This document shows positions 17,997-26,885 of a stretch of 64,000 bases of DNA, in pieces. The position numbers and the translations under genes were made by a program. The stretch comes from Streptomyces sp. NBC_01591 (lineage in GTDB: Bacteria > Actinomycetota > Actinomycetes > Streptomycetales > Streptomycetaceae): NCBI RefSeq assembly GCF_035918155.1, contig NZ_CP109327.1, positions 682,001 through 746,000 on the forward strand, read 5' to 3'. The notes below the pieces were generated by a model, which was not told the origin of the DNA, ran no database searches, and was given only the letters and a program-made list of their open reading frames with translations. Numbering within the stretch: the first letter of the stretch is position 1; every line of letters starts with the position of its first letter.

Positions 17997-18134
17997 CCGT
18001 CCTATCCTGGCGGGCGCGACCGCGCACCGTACTGATTACCGGGAGGCCATGTGCACCCCCTAGCCGCTGTCTCGATGTGGTATCTCGTGGACATCGGGCC
18101 GGGAACGGTCCCCTCCTCGTCGCCGTGCCTCCCG

Positions 18135-18524
18135 TCAGGAGCCGCTGAGGTAGTACTCAAGAGCTGAGCCGGTCATTGCAACGACGCCGGCATCCGCTCC
18201 AGCTCCTGCAGGAAGATGCGACCGGTCCCTCTCCTCGCGGAGAATCACCGGCCGGTCCGTCGGGGTCACACTCGCCCCGAGGCGGTCCACCAGCTCGGCC
18301 AGGACATCGAAGAACTGGCCGGGCGGAAAGCGGTTGACGGCGATGCAGACCTGGTTGATGTCTACGTCGACCTCGTAGCCGTCGGCGGTGCGGATCAACA
18401 CACCGTTCGTGAGATCCTCGTCGGCGGCCGCAACGTACGGCGCCAGGACTTCTCGTACGAGCTCCATGTCGAGGGGCTCCGGTTCACCGTTCCGATAGCG
18501 GAGCACGAACAGCATGCGACTCAT
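18135..18524 (-). CDS. Hypothetical protein
   Basis: A 129-residue acidic protein beginning MSRMLFVLRYRNGEPEPLDM; the ATG at 18522 has AGGAG eleven bases upstream. The middle (GYEVDVDINQVCIAVNRFPP, then FFDVLAELVDRLGA) looks like an alternating beta-alpha protein of the kind seen in orphan immunity or small regulatory proteins, but I recognise no family. It is not coupled to neighbours. Confidence 0.6.
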   Translation of the reverse strand: MSRMLFVLRYRNGEPEPLDMELVREVLAPYVAAADEDLTNGVLIRTADGYEVDVDINQVCIAVNRFPPGQFFDVLAELVDRLGASVTPTDRPVILREERDRSHLPAGAGADAGVVAMTGSALEYYLSGS

Positions 18525-18664
18525 TGTTCTGTTGGCTCCTCTGTCCGCCGGCGGGGCACAGCAAGATGTCGGCGAAGAGCCTTCTCCCCGGCCGAGGGCG
18601 GTCGGGGAACTCTGCCCCCGCCCAGTGTCGATCACGTGCACTTTCCGGACGAACCCGCCCGCCC

Positions 18665-19567
18665 TCACTTGGGGTCGGTGTCCCGGCGGTAGAGATGAGA
18701 GGCGAGGGCGATGGCGGTGTGAGTGGCGGGGTGGGCGTCGTGGGGGCGCCAGATGAGGTGGACGGGGATGGGGCCGGCGTCGCGCAGGGGGCGGTAAGTG
18801 ATGTCGTCGCGGCGGTATTGGGCGGCTGTGGCCTGAGCGCTGAGGCCGATGCAGCGGCCGGTGGCGATGGCGGCGAGCCAGTCGTCGATGTCGTGGGTGT
18901 ACTCGACGTCGGGCCGTTTCCCTTCGGGCCACAGGCCGAGGGTGGTGGTGCCGGTGCGGCGGTCGATGGCCAGAGTGCGGGTGGGGATCTCAGCCAGGCG
19001 GACGCTACGGCGGCGGGCCCAGGGATCGTCGGAGGCCAGGGCGACGTAACGCGCCTCGTGGCCGATCAGGGCATGCGCCCAGGGTTTGAGGTCGAGCGGG
19101 GCGCGGATGACGGCGAGGTCGCACAGCCCTTCGGCGAGGCCGCCGGTGGGGGTGTTGTGGCGGATCAGGCGCAGGTCGGTCTCGGGGTGCTGTTCGTGCC
19201 AGCGGCGCTGGAATTCGGTGGTGTGGCTGCCGAAGGCGGACCAGGCGTGGCCGATGTGCAGGCGAGTACGGCCGGTGGCGGCTTCGTGGATGAGCTCGTC
19301 GGCGCCGGCGAGCAGGACGCGGGCGCGGGCGAGCACCTGCACACCCGCGGGGGTGGGTGCGACGCTGCGGCTGGTGCGGTGCAGCAGTCGCACCCCGAGC
19401 AGGTTCTCGAGGGCGGCGAGGGTGCGGGAGACAGCGGCCTGGGAGGTACCGAGTTCGTAGGCGGCATCGGTGAAAGTGCCGGTGTCGATGATGGCGACCA
19501 GGCAGCGCAGGTGTTTCAGTTCCAGTGCCTGTGCGCTGCGCCGCTCGTCATCCATACGCTCATTCAT
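18665..19567 (-). CDS. LysR-family transcriptional regulator
   Basis: About 300 residues. The N-terminal winged helix reads ELKHLRCLVAIIDTGTFTDA, then SQAAVSRTLAALENLLGVRL, followed by a periplasmic-binding-protein-like effector domain (LRLIRHNTPTGGLAEGLCDL). I place the start at 19565-19567; another ATG lies 12 bases inside. It is divergent from an EamA transporter with about 27 bp between starts, so it almost certainly regulates it. An inverted repeat ATACGCT-N13-AGCGTAT lies over the LysR start region. Confidence 0.9.
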   Translation of the reverse strand: MNERMDDERRSAQALELKHLRCLVAIIDTGTFTDAAYELGTSQAAVSRTLAALENLLGVRLLHRTSRSVAPTPAGVQVLARARVLLAGADELIHEAATGRTRLHIGHAWSAFGSHTTEFQRRWHEQHPETDLRLIRHNTPTGGLAEGLCDLAVIRAPLDLKPWAHALIGHEARYVALASDDPWARRRSVRLAEIPTRTLAIDRRTGTTTLGLWPEGKRPDVEYTHDIDDWLAAIATGRCIGLSAQATAAQYRRDDITYRPLRDAGPIPVHLIWRPHDAHPATHTAIALASHLYRRDTDPK

Positions 19568-19580
19568 ACACCCAGCGTAT
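19554..19580. promoter_or_regulatory. Inverted repeat, putative LysR operator
   Basis: ATACGCT (19554-19560) and AGCGTAT (19574-19580) are exact inverted repeats separated by 13 bp, between the divergent LysR and EamA starts. LysR-type regulators bind interrupted dyads in exactly this position. The left arm lies within the LysR coding start, suggesting autorepression or leaderless transcription. Confidence 0.5.
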
Positions 19581-19594
19581 AGATGGTCGCGTGA

Positions 19595-20560
19595 ATGCAT
19601 TTTGCGTATGCCAGTGGTGTGCCCATGGTGGTGGGTATGCAAATCGACTCCTGCGCCTCTCCCACCGTGGCGCCTGCTCCCGCCGCGCCCGACGGGGCCC
19701 GTGGCAGCGGGCGTTGGGGCGGGGTGGCTCTGATGCTGGGAAGTGGCCTGTCCAACCAGACGGGGGCCGCCATCGCGGCGCTGGCATTCCCCGTCATCGG
19801 CCCAGTGGGGGTCGTGGCGGTCCGCCAGTGGGTGGCCGCTGCCGTGCTCGGCGCGGTCGGCAGGCCGCGGCTGAGGCGGTTCACCGCGGCGCAGTGGCGG
19901 CCGGTGCTGGGGCTCGCGCTGGTTTTCGCCGCGATGAACCTGTCCTTGTACGTGGCGATCGAGCGGATCGGGCTCGGCCTGGCCGTCACCCTGGAGTTCC
20001 TGGGCCCGCTGACCGTGGCCTTGAGCGGTTCCCGCCGCCGCACCGACCTCGTCGCCGGTGTGGCGGCCGCGGGCGCGGTGGTGGTCCTTGCCCGCCCCAC
20101 CCCGTCCACCGATTACTTGGGCATTTGCCTGGCCACGCTGGCCGCAGTGTGCTGGGGCTGCTACATCTTGCTCAACCGGACCGTCGGCGCCCGGCTGCCC
20201 GGCCTGGAAGGCTCAGCCGCCGCCGCGGCCGTCTCCGCAGCCCTCTACCTGCCCATCGGCGCCTGGGTGCTCTGGCACCACCGACCCACCCTCGCGGCCC
20301 TGGGTTGTGCCCTGGCGGCCGGAGTGCTCTCCTCCGCGGTGCCGTTCCTCGCCGACCTGCTGGCCCTGCGCCGTGTCCCGGCGCACTTCTTCGGGGTGTT
20401 CATGAGCGTCAACCCCGTCTTCGCGGCCCTGGTCGGCCTCGTCGTCCTCGGGCAGCACCTCGACCGCCTCGCCTGGCTCGCGATCGCCGTGATCGTCGCT
20501 GCGAACACCGCCGTGGTCTCAACGGCCCACCGTCCCACCACCCGACGAAGTACGACATGA
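19595..20560 (+). CDS. EamA/DMT-family transporter
   Basis: A 321-residue membrane protein with about ten hydrophobic helices in two EamA repeats. It begins near the GTG/ATG region at 19595, and typical motifs are VVAVRQWVAAAVLGAVGRPR, LALVFAAMNLSLYVAIERIG and VALEFLGPLT-like VTLEFLGPLTVAL. The second repeat ends with FMSVNPVFAALVGLVVLGQH. It likely exports amino acids, purines or related metabolites (RhtA/YdcZ type), controlled by the divergent LysR regulator. Confidence 0.9.
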   Translation: MHFAYASGVPMVVGMQIDSCASPTVAPAPAAPDGARGSGRWGGVALMLGSGLSNQTGAAIAALAFPVIGPVGVVAVRQWVAAAVLGAVGRPRLRRFTAAQWRPVLGLALVFAAMNLSLYVAIERIGLGLAVTLEFLGPLTVALSGSRRRTDLVAGVAAAGAVVVLARPTPSTDYLGICLATLAAVCWGCYILLNRTVGARLPGLEGSAAAAAVSAALYLPIGAWVLWHHRPTLAALGCALAAGVLSSAVPFLADLLALRRVPAHFFGVFMSVNPVFAALVGLVVLGQHLDRLAWLAIAVIVAANTAVVSTAHRPTTRRSTT

Positions 20561-20751
20561 AGGCCCTCTTCGTCCACGCCCACCCCGACGACTTCGTCGG
20601 CACCCGCCGGGGACCCCGACCGGCTCCAGATCGACGTGGAGCAGGAGCGCCGGTACCAGATGGGCACCTACCCGCCGGACGCGGCCGCCGAGCAAGCCGA
20701 GGTCGAATGGTGCGACCTGATGATCTGCGACTCGGCTGGACCTGGACGGCT
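20557..20751 (+). pseudogene. Flavodoxin-like NAD(P)H quinone reductase remnant
   Basis: The frame starts MKALFVHAHPDDF, like the first beta strand of NQO1/flavodoxin-like NAD(P)H dehydrogenases. After a frameshift it continues PDRLQIDVEQERRYQMGTYP and AEVEWCDLMICD, matching the middle of the same family (about residues 60-95). The intervening FMN loop and everything C-terminal are missing. Confidence 0.5.
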
Positions 20752-21099
20752 GTGTGGTGCCGGGACCGGTTCCGCCGTCGCGGGCCCGGGTGACGTGTCA
20801 GCTACAGGAGGTCGAGCCGGCTCACGGCCGGACTACGTACACGTAACGGCTGAGGAGATCAAGGTTGCCGAGCAGTGGCTTAGAGGCGGCCGCTGTCGAC
20901 ACTGTCCGCGCGTCCGGTGGGTTCGGGCTCATACTGCTTTCACGAGCCAGTCAGCGGCGGAGGGCGTGCGGGTCAGGCGGGAGTGGGCGGCCCGTTCGCT
21001 CACCCCCGAGCGCCTGCGCGACAGTGTCCCGCTTCGGTCCGTCGACGGTGTCTATGCTGAACACGGCGTTGGCCAGGGGCAGTCGGCCGCCGCGGGGCC

Positions 21100-21215
21100 G
21101 GACCGGGCGAGTCCTTCAGCAGGTCGTCGCACTTCACGCCCAGTGCGATGGCGAGGGAGTCCAACACAACGATGTCGGGCTCCCTCGTCCCATGTGCGTG
21201 GCCGACCCATTGCAA
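21100..21215 (-). pseudogene. XRE-type helix-turn-helix scrap
   Basis: About 30 codons read EPDIVVLDSLAIALGVKCDD, resembling the last two helices of an XRE/Cro HTH (T-V-x-x-LA-x-ALGV-x-x-x-LL). There is no recognition helix or remainder. It lies directly downstream of the PhzF gene. This is a weak call. Confidence 0.35.
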
Positions 21216-21223
21216 TCGGTCGG

Positions 21224-22051
21224 TCAGGCGTGCAGGTTTCCATCGAGGACGGTGACCGCGTACCCGGTGAGATGGACGCGGTCACCGTGCACGGCGGTCC
21301 TGACAAGCCCGGTGCGCGCGGATACCTGGAGGCCGGTGAGCCCGTTGCGGCCGATCCGCGCCGACCAGTAGGGGGCCAGGGCGGTGTGAGCACTGCCTGT
21401 GACCGGATCCTCGAGGATGCCCTCGGCGGGTGAGAAGAAGCGGGAGACGAAGTCGTACTCCAGGCCGGGTCCGGGCGCCGGGGCCGTGATGATGACGCCG
21501 CGCAGGCCTTCACGACGGGTCAGGTCGGCTATCGCGTCGAGGTCGGGGGTCACGGCCCGGACGGTGGCCTCGTCGGGCAGGACGGTCAGCAGGTCGCCGA
21601 GCGCACCGGTACGGAAGGCTGCCTCCGGCTTCACCCCCAGGGCCTCCGACAAGCCTGCCGGCACCGGTACTTCAGTGCCGGGCGCGGCCGGGAAGTCCAG
21701 GGTGATGCTGCCGTCCTCGTGCGCATGCGCGGTGAGGATGCCGCTGAACCGGCTACGGAACCGCACTTCGCCGACAACCCCCCGCTCCCGCCGCAGCGTG
21801 TGCGCCGTGGCCAATGTGGCATGGCCGCACAGATTGGTCTCGACGAGTGGGGCGAACCAGCGAATCTCCCAGTCGGCGCCCTCGTCGGCGGGGAGCGGCC
21901 GCACGAAGGCGGTCTCCGAGTGATTCATCTCGGCGGCAACCTGCTGCATCCAGGCAACCTCAGGCCAGTCTCCAGCATCAAGCAGGCACACGCCCGCGGG
22001 GTTTCCGGCAAAGGGCCGGTCGGTGAAGGCGTCTACGACGTGGATACGCAT
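21224..22051 (-). CDS. PhzF-family isomerase/epimerase
   Basis: A 275-residue PhzF-fold protein starting MRIHVVDAFTDRPFAGNPAG. The catalytic Glu is Glu46 in NHSETAFV, with further motifs NLCGHATLATAH and the second-half DPVTGSAHTALAPYW. Family members catalyse isomerisation or act as uncharacterised racemases; there are no phenazine genes nearby, so a generic role is likely. I place the start at the ATG 22049-22051 since upstream codons are not family-like. Confidence 0.93.
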   Translation of the reverse strand: MRIHVVDAFTDRPFAGNPAGVCLLDAGDWPEVAWMQQVAAEMNHSETAFVRPLPADEGADWEIRWFAPLVETNLCGHATLATAHTLRRERGVVGEVRFRSRFSGILTAHAHEDGSITLDFPAAPGTEVPVPAGLSEALGVKPEAAFRTGALGDLLTVLPDEATVRAVTPDLDAIADLTRREGLRGVIITAPAPGPGLEYDFVSRFFSPAEGILEDPVTGSAHTALAPYWSARIGRNGLTGLQVSARTGLVRTAVHGDRVHLTGYAVTVLDGNLHA

Positions 22052-22461
22052 ACCGCGACGATATCGACGCCAATCACAGCCGGGCCAAGTCCAATCCGAG
22101 AAAAGTGGACTGATTTCTCGCTCCGAGTCTCCACTCGCCCGCACACCGCTCTTCCGAATGCCGGGGACGGGTCGATATCGAGAGCAGCAAGGCATCACCG
22201 ACGCGGTTGCCCCGGGCCGCCCCCACCTGGCCAACCCTGGTCTCATCACCCGGCTCAGGACCGATGGCCCGTACAACACGGCCGACAGCCCTGGCGCGTC
22301 GTTTCCAACAGGGCACGGTGAAGTAGTCGTACTCCGAGGAGCCCCGACCACCGAGGCTGAAGGTCAGGACGGAGCCGTAGCGCGCCCGCGTACGGGCCCC
22401 CGGGAGGGGCGAGCAGCGCTGGTAGATGCCGGATCCAGCCAGGGGGCACGGGGCAGGCTTC
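22052..22461. other. No confident gene
   Basis: About 410 bp between PhzF and the ABM-domain gene. Minus-strand frames contain protein-like fragments (for example RARYGSVLTFSLGGRG) that might be decayed 3' sequence of the ABM gene, but no family is recognisable and no start or ribosome site stands out. Confidence 0.4.
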
Positions 22462-22965
22462 TCAATCTCGTCGGCCCGCATGCTGCATCTGAGGGTGGCC
22501 CTCGACAGCAGCCTGGTGGACGTGTGCCGCAAGCAGGCCCGGAGCCGGGCCCACCACGTTCTGCACGTCGGCGGCTGTCACGGTGCCGGCCACGAAGATG
22601 CCAGTCGGGTGCACCGCATCATGAAGGACGCTGCGATGGAGTCGGGTCCGGTTGAGTCCAGGACGCTCGATCCCCGGTACGAGCGTGTCGACGCGGCTGA
22701 CCGAATCGGCGCGATGGGCCCGGGCCCACGACAGATGGTCCCCATCGCTGGTCCACTGAGCGTAGAAGAGCAGCCCGGTGCCGTCCGTGGAGAGGAAGAC
22801 GTGCTGCGCCAAGCGCCCTGTGGGCGTATCGGCCGCCTCCCACTCGTCGATCACGGCATCGGCGGCGGCGCGCGAACGCTCGGAGGAACCCGTGAGCCAC
22901 TCGCTCATCAGGGCTGTATTGACTGCAGGATGAACAAGATCGAGAAAACGCTTCGTGGTCATCAA
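22462..22965 (-). CDS. Antibiotic biosynthesis monooxygenase (ABM) domain protein, 3' end probably altered
   Basis: A 167-residue frame. An ABM-type ferredoxin-like unit is visible (DAVIDEWEAADTPTGRLAQH, LLFYAQWTSDGDHLSWARAH), then LHRSVLHDAVHPTGIFVAGT begins a second unit with GLLAAHVHQAAVEG. The second unit breaks off into a tail that is not family-like, so a frameshift or truncation near 22500 is likely. ABM proteins are cofactor-free oxygenases or stress-related heme or quinol proteins. Upstream is a strong hairpin separating it from the AhpD-like gene. Confidence 0.65.
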   Translation of the reverse strand: MMTTKRFLDLVHPAVNTALMSEWLTGSSERSRAAADAVIDEWEAADTPTGRLAQHVFLSTDGTGLLFYAQWTSDGDHLSWARAHRADSVSRVDTLVPGIERPGLNRTRLHRSVLHDAVHPTGIFVAGTVTAADVQNVVGPAPGLLAAHVHQAAVEGHPQMQHAGRRD

Positions 22966-23049
22966 CTCTCATACGTCAACTGCACTTGAGGTCAAGTGCA
23001 CGGGCTCGAACACGAGGCGTCACAGTGGCTCGAGATCGGCGGGGCCCGT

Positions 23050-23096
23050 GCCGCTGGGCCGGCCCGGATCGAATGATCGAGGGCCGGACCAGCGGC
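23050..23096 (-). terminator. Long hairpin downstream of AhpD-like gene
   Basis: Two arms, GCCGCTGG-x-CCGGCCC-x-GATC and the complementary GATC-xx-GGGCCGG-x-CCAGCGGC, fold into a stem of about 19 pairs with three small bulges and a GAAT loop. It begins 12 bp after the minus-strand stop at 23108. Confidence 0.6.
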
Positions 23097-23107
23097 TTCG
23101 ATGACGA

Positions 23108-23593
23108 TCAGACGGCGATGGTGGCGAGGTTGCCTGACTCGTAGGCGCCGCCCTGGTTGTTGAGGATCACGCCGAGCCGGTTGGTTGCGTTGATCACGGC
23201 GATCAGGGAGACCAGTGCGATGGCCTGGTCGTCGTCGTAGTGCTTGCGCACCTGGGCCCACGTCTCGTCGGAAACGCCCTCGTGGCCGTCGATGATGCGC
23301 GTGCCCTCCTCGGTGAGGGCCAGCGCGGCCCGCTCGGCCTCGGTGAACACGGTGGAGTGGCGCCAGGCGGCGACCAGGTTCAGCCGGGCCGAGGTCTCAC
23401 CGGCGACCGCGGCGTCCTTGGTGTGGATGTCGACGCAGAAGCCGCAGCCGTTGATCTGGCTGGCACGCAGCTGCACCAGCTCCTGGGTCGGCTTGGGCAG
23501 CGGCGACTCCTGGATCACCTGGCTGACGGCAAAGATCCGCTTGCCGATCTTGGCACCGATCTCGTGGGCGAACAGGTTCATACGGGGTTCCAT
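23108..23593 (-). CDS. Carboxymuconolactone-decarboxylase/AhpD-like protein
   Basis: A 161-residue alkylhydroperoxidase-D-like protein. The active site CxxC-x3-H is in NGCGFCVDIHTKDA, with flanking QELVQLRASQ and AAWRHSTVFTEAERAALALT, typical of the family that uses a thiol pair for peroxide reduction. It is divergent from an ECF41 sigma factor, the arrangement in which the sigma controls one COE (carboxymuconolactone decarboxylase, oxidoreductase or epimerase) gene. Start at ATG 23591-23593. A close paralog is at 41152-41625. Confidence 0.93.
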   Translation of the reverse strand: MEPRMNLFAHEIGAKIGKRIFAVSQVIQESPLPKPTQELVQLRASQINGCGFCVDIHTKDAAVAGETSARLNLVAAWRHSTVFTEAERAALALTEEGTRIIDGHEGVSDETWAQVRKHYDDDQAIALVSLIAVINATNRLGVILNNQGGAYESGNLATIAV

Positions 23594-23660
23594 CACAACG
23601 TCCTCGCTTGCGGAATCGTGCGCCGCACGGATCGTCCGCGCAGCGTCCTGATGCACATAG

Positions 23661-23687
23661 GGCGCCGGCCGCCGCGGCCCTGTGACG
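23661..23687 (-). promoter_or_regulatory. Putative ECF41 promoter of the AhpD-like gene
   Basis: On the minus strand CGTCACA (23687-23681) is followed after exactly 16 bases by CGCC (23664-23661). The ECF41 consensus as I recall it is TGTCACA-N16-CGTC, so there is one mismatch in each box. It lies about 70 bp upstream of the start. Confidence 0.42.
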
Positions 23688-23721
23688 GCGCGGCGATGTG
23701 ACGAAGGCCACCGATCTTCTG

Positions 23722-23748
23722 TGTCACAGGAGAGTGAGGGGCGGCATC
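23722..23748 (+). promoter_or_regulatory. Putative ECF41 autoregulatory promoter
   Basis: TGTCACA (23722-23728), 16 bases, then CATC (23745-23748), 45 bp before the sigma start. The -35 box is a perfect match to the recalled ECF41 consensus and the -10 box differs at one base. Confidence 0.42.
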
Positions 23749-23792
23749 TTGTGCGCGACACGGACAAGAGACGCAACAGGCAGGAGCCGACG

Positions 23793-24770
23793 ATGGACGA
23801 ACGCACCGAGCGAGCGACCGGCGTGAGCGGGCGCAGTCCTCACTCCGGCGAGACGGACTCCGCCACCGAGACGTTCGTCGTCCATCGCAACCTGTTGTTC
23901 ACGGTTGCCTACGAGATGCTCGGCTCCGCCGCCGACGCCGAGGACATCCTTCAGGAGACCTGGCTGCGCTGGGCGGACGTCGACCACGAAGCGGCGCGGG
24001 ACCCGCGTGCCTTCCTGGTCCGCATCACCACGCGCCAGGCGTTGACACGGCTGCGTACGCTGCGTCGGCGCAAGGAGTCCTATGTCGGCCCCTGGCTGCC
24101 CGAACCCCTGCTGACGGCACCCGATGTCGCCGAGGACATCGAGTTGACCGACAGCGTCTCCATGGCGATGCTGCTCGTGCTGGAGACGTTCGCGCCGACC
24201 GAGCGGGCCGTGTTCGTGCTGCGCGACGTCTTCGATCTCGGGTACGACGAGATCGCGCAGGCCGTCGACAAGACCCCCGCCGCGGTCCGGCAGATCGCCC
24301 ACCGCGCACGGGCCCACGTCGCGGCGCGCCGACCGCGTGAGGTCGTATCCCCGCCCCGGACACGCAGCGTGCTTGCGACTTTCCAACAGGCAGTCGAAAC
24401 GGGCGACTTGCAGCGCCTGCTCGACATCATCGCTCCGGACGTCGTGCTGCTGACCGACGGCGGCGGAGTCGTACGGGCCGCACTGGAGCCTGTCGTGGGT
24501 GCCGAGGCGGTGGCCAACGTGCTGGGCAGGCTCGCGTCCGCGTCCTTGCAGCCGGCCCAGGTCAACGGCCACCCGGCACTGATCCTGCGCACGGGTGGCG
24601 AGATCGACACTGTCCGTGCGGTACGGCTCGAAAGCGGCCTCATCACCGGGCTCTACGCCGTCCGCAACCCCGAGAAACTTCACGCATCGGCCAGGAGACC
24701 GCAGTGGGCCGCTGAGCCCGAACGGATCCGCCTCGGGCGACCTGGACAGGCCCCAGCGAGGCGGAGCTGA
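23793..24770 (+). CDS. ECF41-type sigma factor with SnoaL-like C-terminus
   Basis: A 325-residue protein. Sigma region 2 is YEMLGSAADAEDILQETWLR, region 4 has FAPTERAVFVLRDVFDLGYD and AVDKTPAAVRQIAHRARAHV. The extra C-terminal SnoaL_2-like domain follows (LLDIIAPDVVLLTDGGGVVR, then NPEKLHA at the end), diagnostic of ECF41. In this group the C-terminal domain replaces an anti-sigma factor. ATG at 23793 has AGGAG six bases upstream. Likely target: the divergent AhpD-like gene. Confidence 0.93.
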   Translation: MDERTERATGVSGRSPHSGETDSATETFVVHRNLLFTVAYEMLGSAADAEDILQETWLRWADVDHEAARDPRAFLVRITTRQALTRLRTLRRRKESYVGPWLPEPLLTAPDVAEDIELTDSVSMAMLLVLETFAPTERAVFVLRDVFDLGYDEIAQAVDKTPAAVRQIAHRARAHVAARRPREVVSPPRTRSVLATFQQAVETGDLQRLLDIIAPDVVLLTDGGGVVRAALEPVVGAEAVANVLGRLASASLQPAQVNGHPALILRTGGEIDTVRAVRLESGLITGLYAVRNPEKLHASARRPQWAAEPERIRLGRPGQAPARRS

Positions 24771-24879
24771 CGCCATCTTTCAGGAGCGCGCGGCGGACGG
24801 TGGCGAGGCTGGTCGCGGCCCGGCCGGTGCCTCGGTCGCCCTTGTGTTCCGCGGATGCGGGGTATCACGGGGTGCCATG

Positions 24880-25430
24880 CCGGTCGAGATCAAGTGGTGC
24901 TTGCTGCCCTGGCGTCCGCGTTCGACCGGAGAAGGTCCGGTCCGAGCCCCCTTGAGGGCCGGGCTCCGCCGCAGCTGCCGCGGCGGATCCTGTTCCGGGG
25001 CCTGGTCGGCCCGCTGCGGGATGGCGTGCGGGGTGTTGCGGTGCCGCAGCCAGGTGCGGATCGCCTTCGAGTCGTAACCCTTGTCGCCCAGGACGTGGGC
25101 GGGCCGCACACGTGGCGTCCCGGCCCGATGCGGGGCACCCGTATCGCCTCCAACACGGCGGTGAACCGGGTGCAGGCGTTGGTGTTGCCACCCGTGACCA
25201 GCAGGGCGCGCGGGTGGCCCAGGCCGTCGCAGGCCAGGTGGATCTTGCTGGTCAGGCTGCCTCTGGGGCGTCCGAGGGCTGGGCTGCGATGCCCCGTTAC
25301 CTTTTCTGTGGCCCCGAAATGGGGCGCCTGGCCCCCGGGTCCGGTATGGCTGTGTGCCCCCTGTCGAAGTCGATGACCTGGGGGGTGTTGCCGCCGGGCT
25401 TCGGGGCACCGCTTGACCGCTGATGAGGGG
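24880..25430 (-). mobile_element. IS5-family transposase remnant, middle and C-terminal part
   Basis: Minus-strand frames give SGAPKPGGNTPQ, then after a frameshift GRPRGSLTSKIHLACDGLGH and TRFTAVLEAIRVPRIGPG, then after another near 25110 RVRPAHVLGDKGYDSKAIRT and RHRNTPHAIPQRADQ. These are successive conserved blocks of IS5-family DDE transposases. The C-terminal end is replaced by unrelated sequence. The N-terminal part of the same gene lies on the far side of the IS110 element (26886-27128). Confidence 0.72.
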
Positions 25431-25434
25431 CCTG

Positions 25435-25567
25435 ACGACTGCCTGGTCCGGTGCAACGCCGGACCTCTTCACGGGCGGGATGTCTGCGTAACGTGGTTGC
25501 CGGCGTGTGGTGCCGCAGGGACGGCCGGGACGGATGCGAAAGGCACGACCGAAGAGGGGCATCGCGC
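25435..25567 (+). ncRNA. Candidate bridge-RNA (seekRNA) region of the IS110 element
   Basis: IS110-group elements encode a structured guide RNA in the non-coding end upstream of the transposase. Here that region holds a clean hairpin, GGTCCGG-tgcaacg-CCGGACC at 25445-25465, followed by G-rich sequence to the ATG. This is a positional and structural suggestion only; the guide loops cannot be assigned by eye. Confidence 0.25.
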
Positions 25568-26803
25568 ATGGCCGACACCGTCATCGATATCTCCGGCATA
25601 GGTCTGTTCCTCGGCCTGGACCTGGGCAAGGAGTTCCACCACGCCCGCGGCCTGACCGGGCAGGGCAAGACCGTCCACGACAAGAAGCTGCCCAACACCG
25701 AGGCCCGCCTGCGGGAGTTGTTCGACAAGCTCAGGGCCAAGTTCGGCACCGTCCTGGTGATCGTGGACCAGGTCGCCAACATCGGCGCGCTGCCACTGAC
25801 CGTGGCCCGCGCGACCGGCTGCCGGGTCGCTTACCTGCCGGGACTCTCGATGCGCCGGGCCGCCGACCTCTACCCGGGCGAAGCCAAGACCGACGCCCGC
25901 GACGCCTTCGTCATCGCCGACACCGCCCGGACCATGCCGCACACCCTGCGCGCGGTGGACCGCGACGACGAGAAGCTGGCCGAGCTGACCATGCTCACCG
26001 GCTACGACAACGACCTGGCCGGCGAGGTCAACCGCACCTCCAACCGGCTGCGCGGCCTGCTCTCCCAGATCCATCCCACCCTGGAGCGGGTGGTCGGCCC
26101 CCGGCTGGGCTACCCCTACATCCTGGCCCTCCTTGAACGGCACGGCTCCCCGGCCAGGCTGAAGAAACTGGGCCACGCCCGCTGCGAGGCCCTGCTCAAG
26201 GCGCACGGCTCGCGCAAGGCCCACCACCTCACCGCGGAGATCTTCGACGCGCTTGCCGAGCAGACCGTCATCGTGCCCGGCACCGAGGCCAGCGCGCTGA
26301 TCGTGCCCGGACTTGCCGCCCAGCTCGCCGCCGCCCACACCCAGCGCCGCCAGGCCGAGCAGGAGATCGCCGCCCTGCTGGAGGCCCTCCCTCTTTTCCA
26401 CCTCCTGACCTCCATGCCCGGCATGGGCGTCAGGACCACCGCCGCCGTGATCGTCGCCATCGGCGACGGCACCACCTTCCCCACCGCAGGACACCTCGCC
26501 TCCTACGCCGGACTCGCCCCCGCCACCAAGTCCTCGGGCACCTCCATCCGTGGCGAGCACGCACCCCACCGCGGCAACCGACTCCTCAAACGCGCCCTCT
26601 TCCAGGCCGCGTTCGCCGCGATCGGCTGCAAATCCGACCGCTCCTCCCGCACCTACTACGACCGTCAACGCGCACGCGGCAAGACCCACACCCAAGCGAT
26701 CCTCCGCCTGGCCCGCCAACGTGTGAACGTCATCCACGCAATGATCCGCACCGGGGCCCTCTACGAACCACGAACCCCCGGCGACATCGGCCTCGCGGCC
26801 TGA
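25568..26803 (+). CDS. IS110-family transposase (DEDD)
   Basis: A 411-residue recombinase. The N-terminal RuvC-like DEDD domain shows FLGLDLGKEFHHA, VLVIVDQVAN, and DLYPGEAKTDARDAFVIADT. The C-terminal Tnp_20 domain has LLTSMPGMGVRTTAAVIVAI and ASYAGLAPATKSSGTSIRGE, which should include the catalytic serine. The ATG at 25568 fits family length; a longer frame upstream is not conserved. It catalyses site-specific insertion of its element. All core motifs appear intact. Confidence 0.95.
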   Translation: MADTVIDISGIGLFLGLDLGKEFHHARGLTGQGKTVHDKKLPNTEARLRELFDKLRAKFGTVLVIVDQVANIGALPLTVARATGCRVAYLPGLSMRRAADLYPGEAKTDARDAFVIADTARTMPHTLRAVDRDDEKLAELTMLTGYDNDLAGEVNRTSNRLRGLLSQIHPTLERVVGPRLGYPYILALLERHGSPARLKKLGHARCEALLKAHGSRKAHHLTAEIFDALAEQTVIVPGTEASALIVPGLAAQLAAAHTQRRQAEQEIAALLEALPLFHLLTSMPGMGVRTTAAVIVAIGDGTTFPTAGHLASYAGLAPATKSSGTSIRGEHAPHRGNRLLKRALFQAAFAAIGCKSDRSSRTYYDRQRARGKTHTQAILRLARQRVNVIHAMIRTGALYEPRTPGDIGLAA

Positions 26804-26885
26804 CAGCACCACCGCCCCTCCCTTCCTGACCCCATCACGCGCGCACCGGCACGGCCACCCCCGCCGTGCCGGCCACCGGGCTGCC

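Larger units (their letters stand above)
25431..26885 (+). mobile_element. IS110-family insertion element (boundaries approximate)
   Basis: The intact IS110 transposase gene plus its flanks lie between two pieces of one IS5 transposase gene on the opposite strand, so the element is nested. Boundaries are estimated from where IS5 similarity stops on each side. IS110 elements usually lack long terminal inverted repeats, and I see none. The upstream non-coding stretch is about 130 bp. Confidence 0.65.

Noticed and set aside
19560..19787. Minus-strand frame inside the EamA gene start
   Set aside because: Overlaps a well-supported transporter start and lacks a ribosome site.
25469..26812. 447-codon open frame opposite the IS110 transposase
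   Set aside because: Glycine/valine-rich complement of a strongly supported transposase; no conserved motif.
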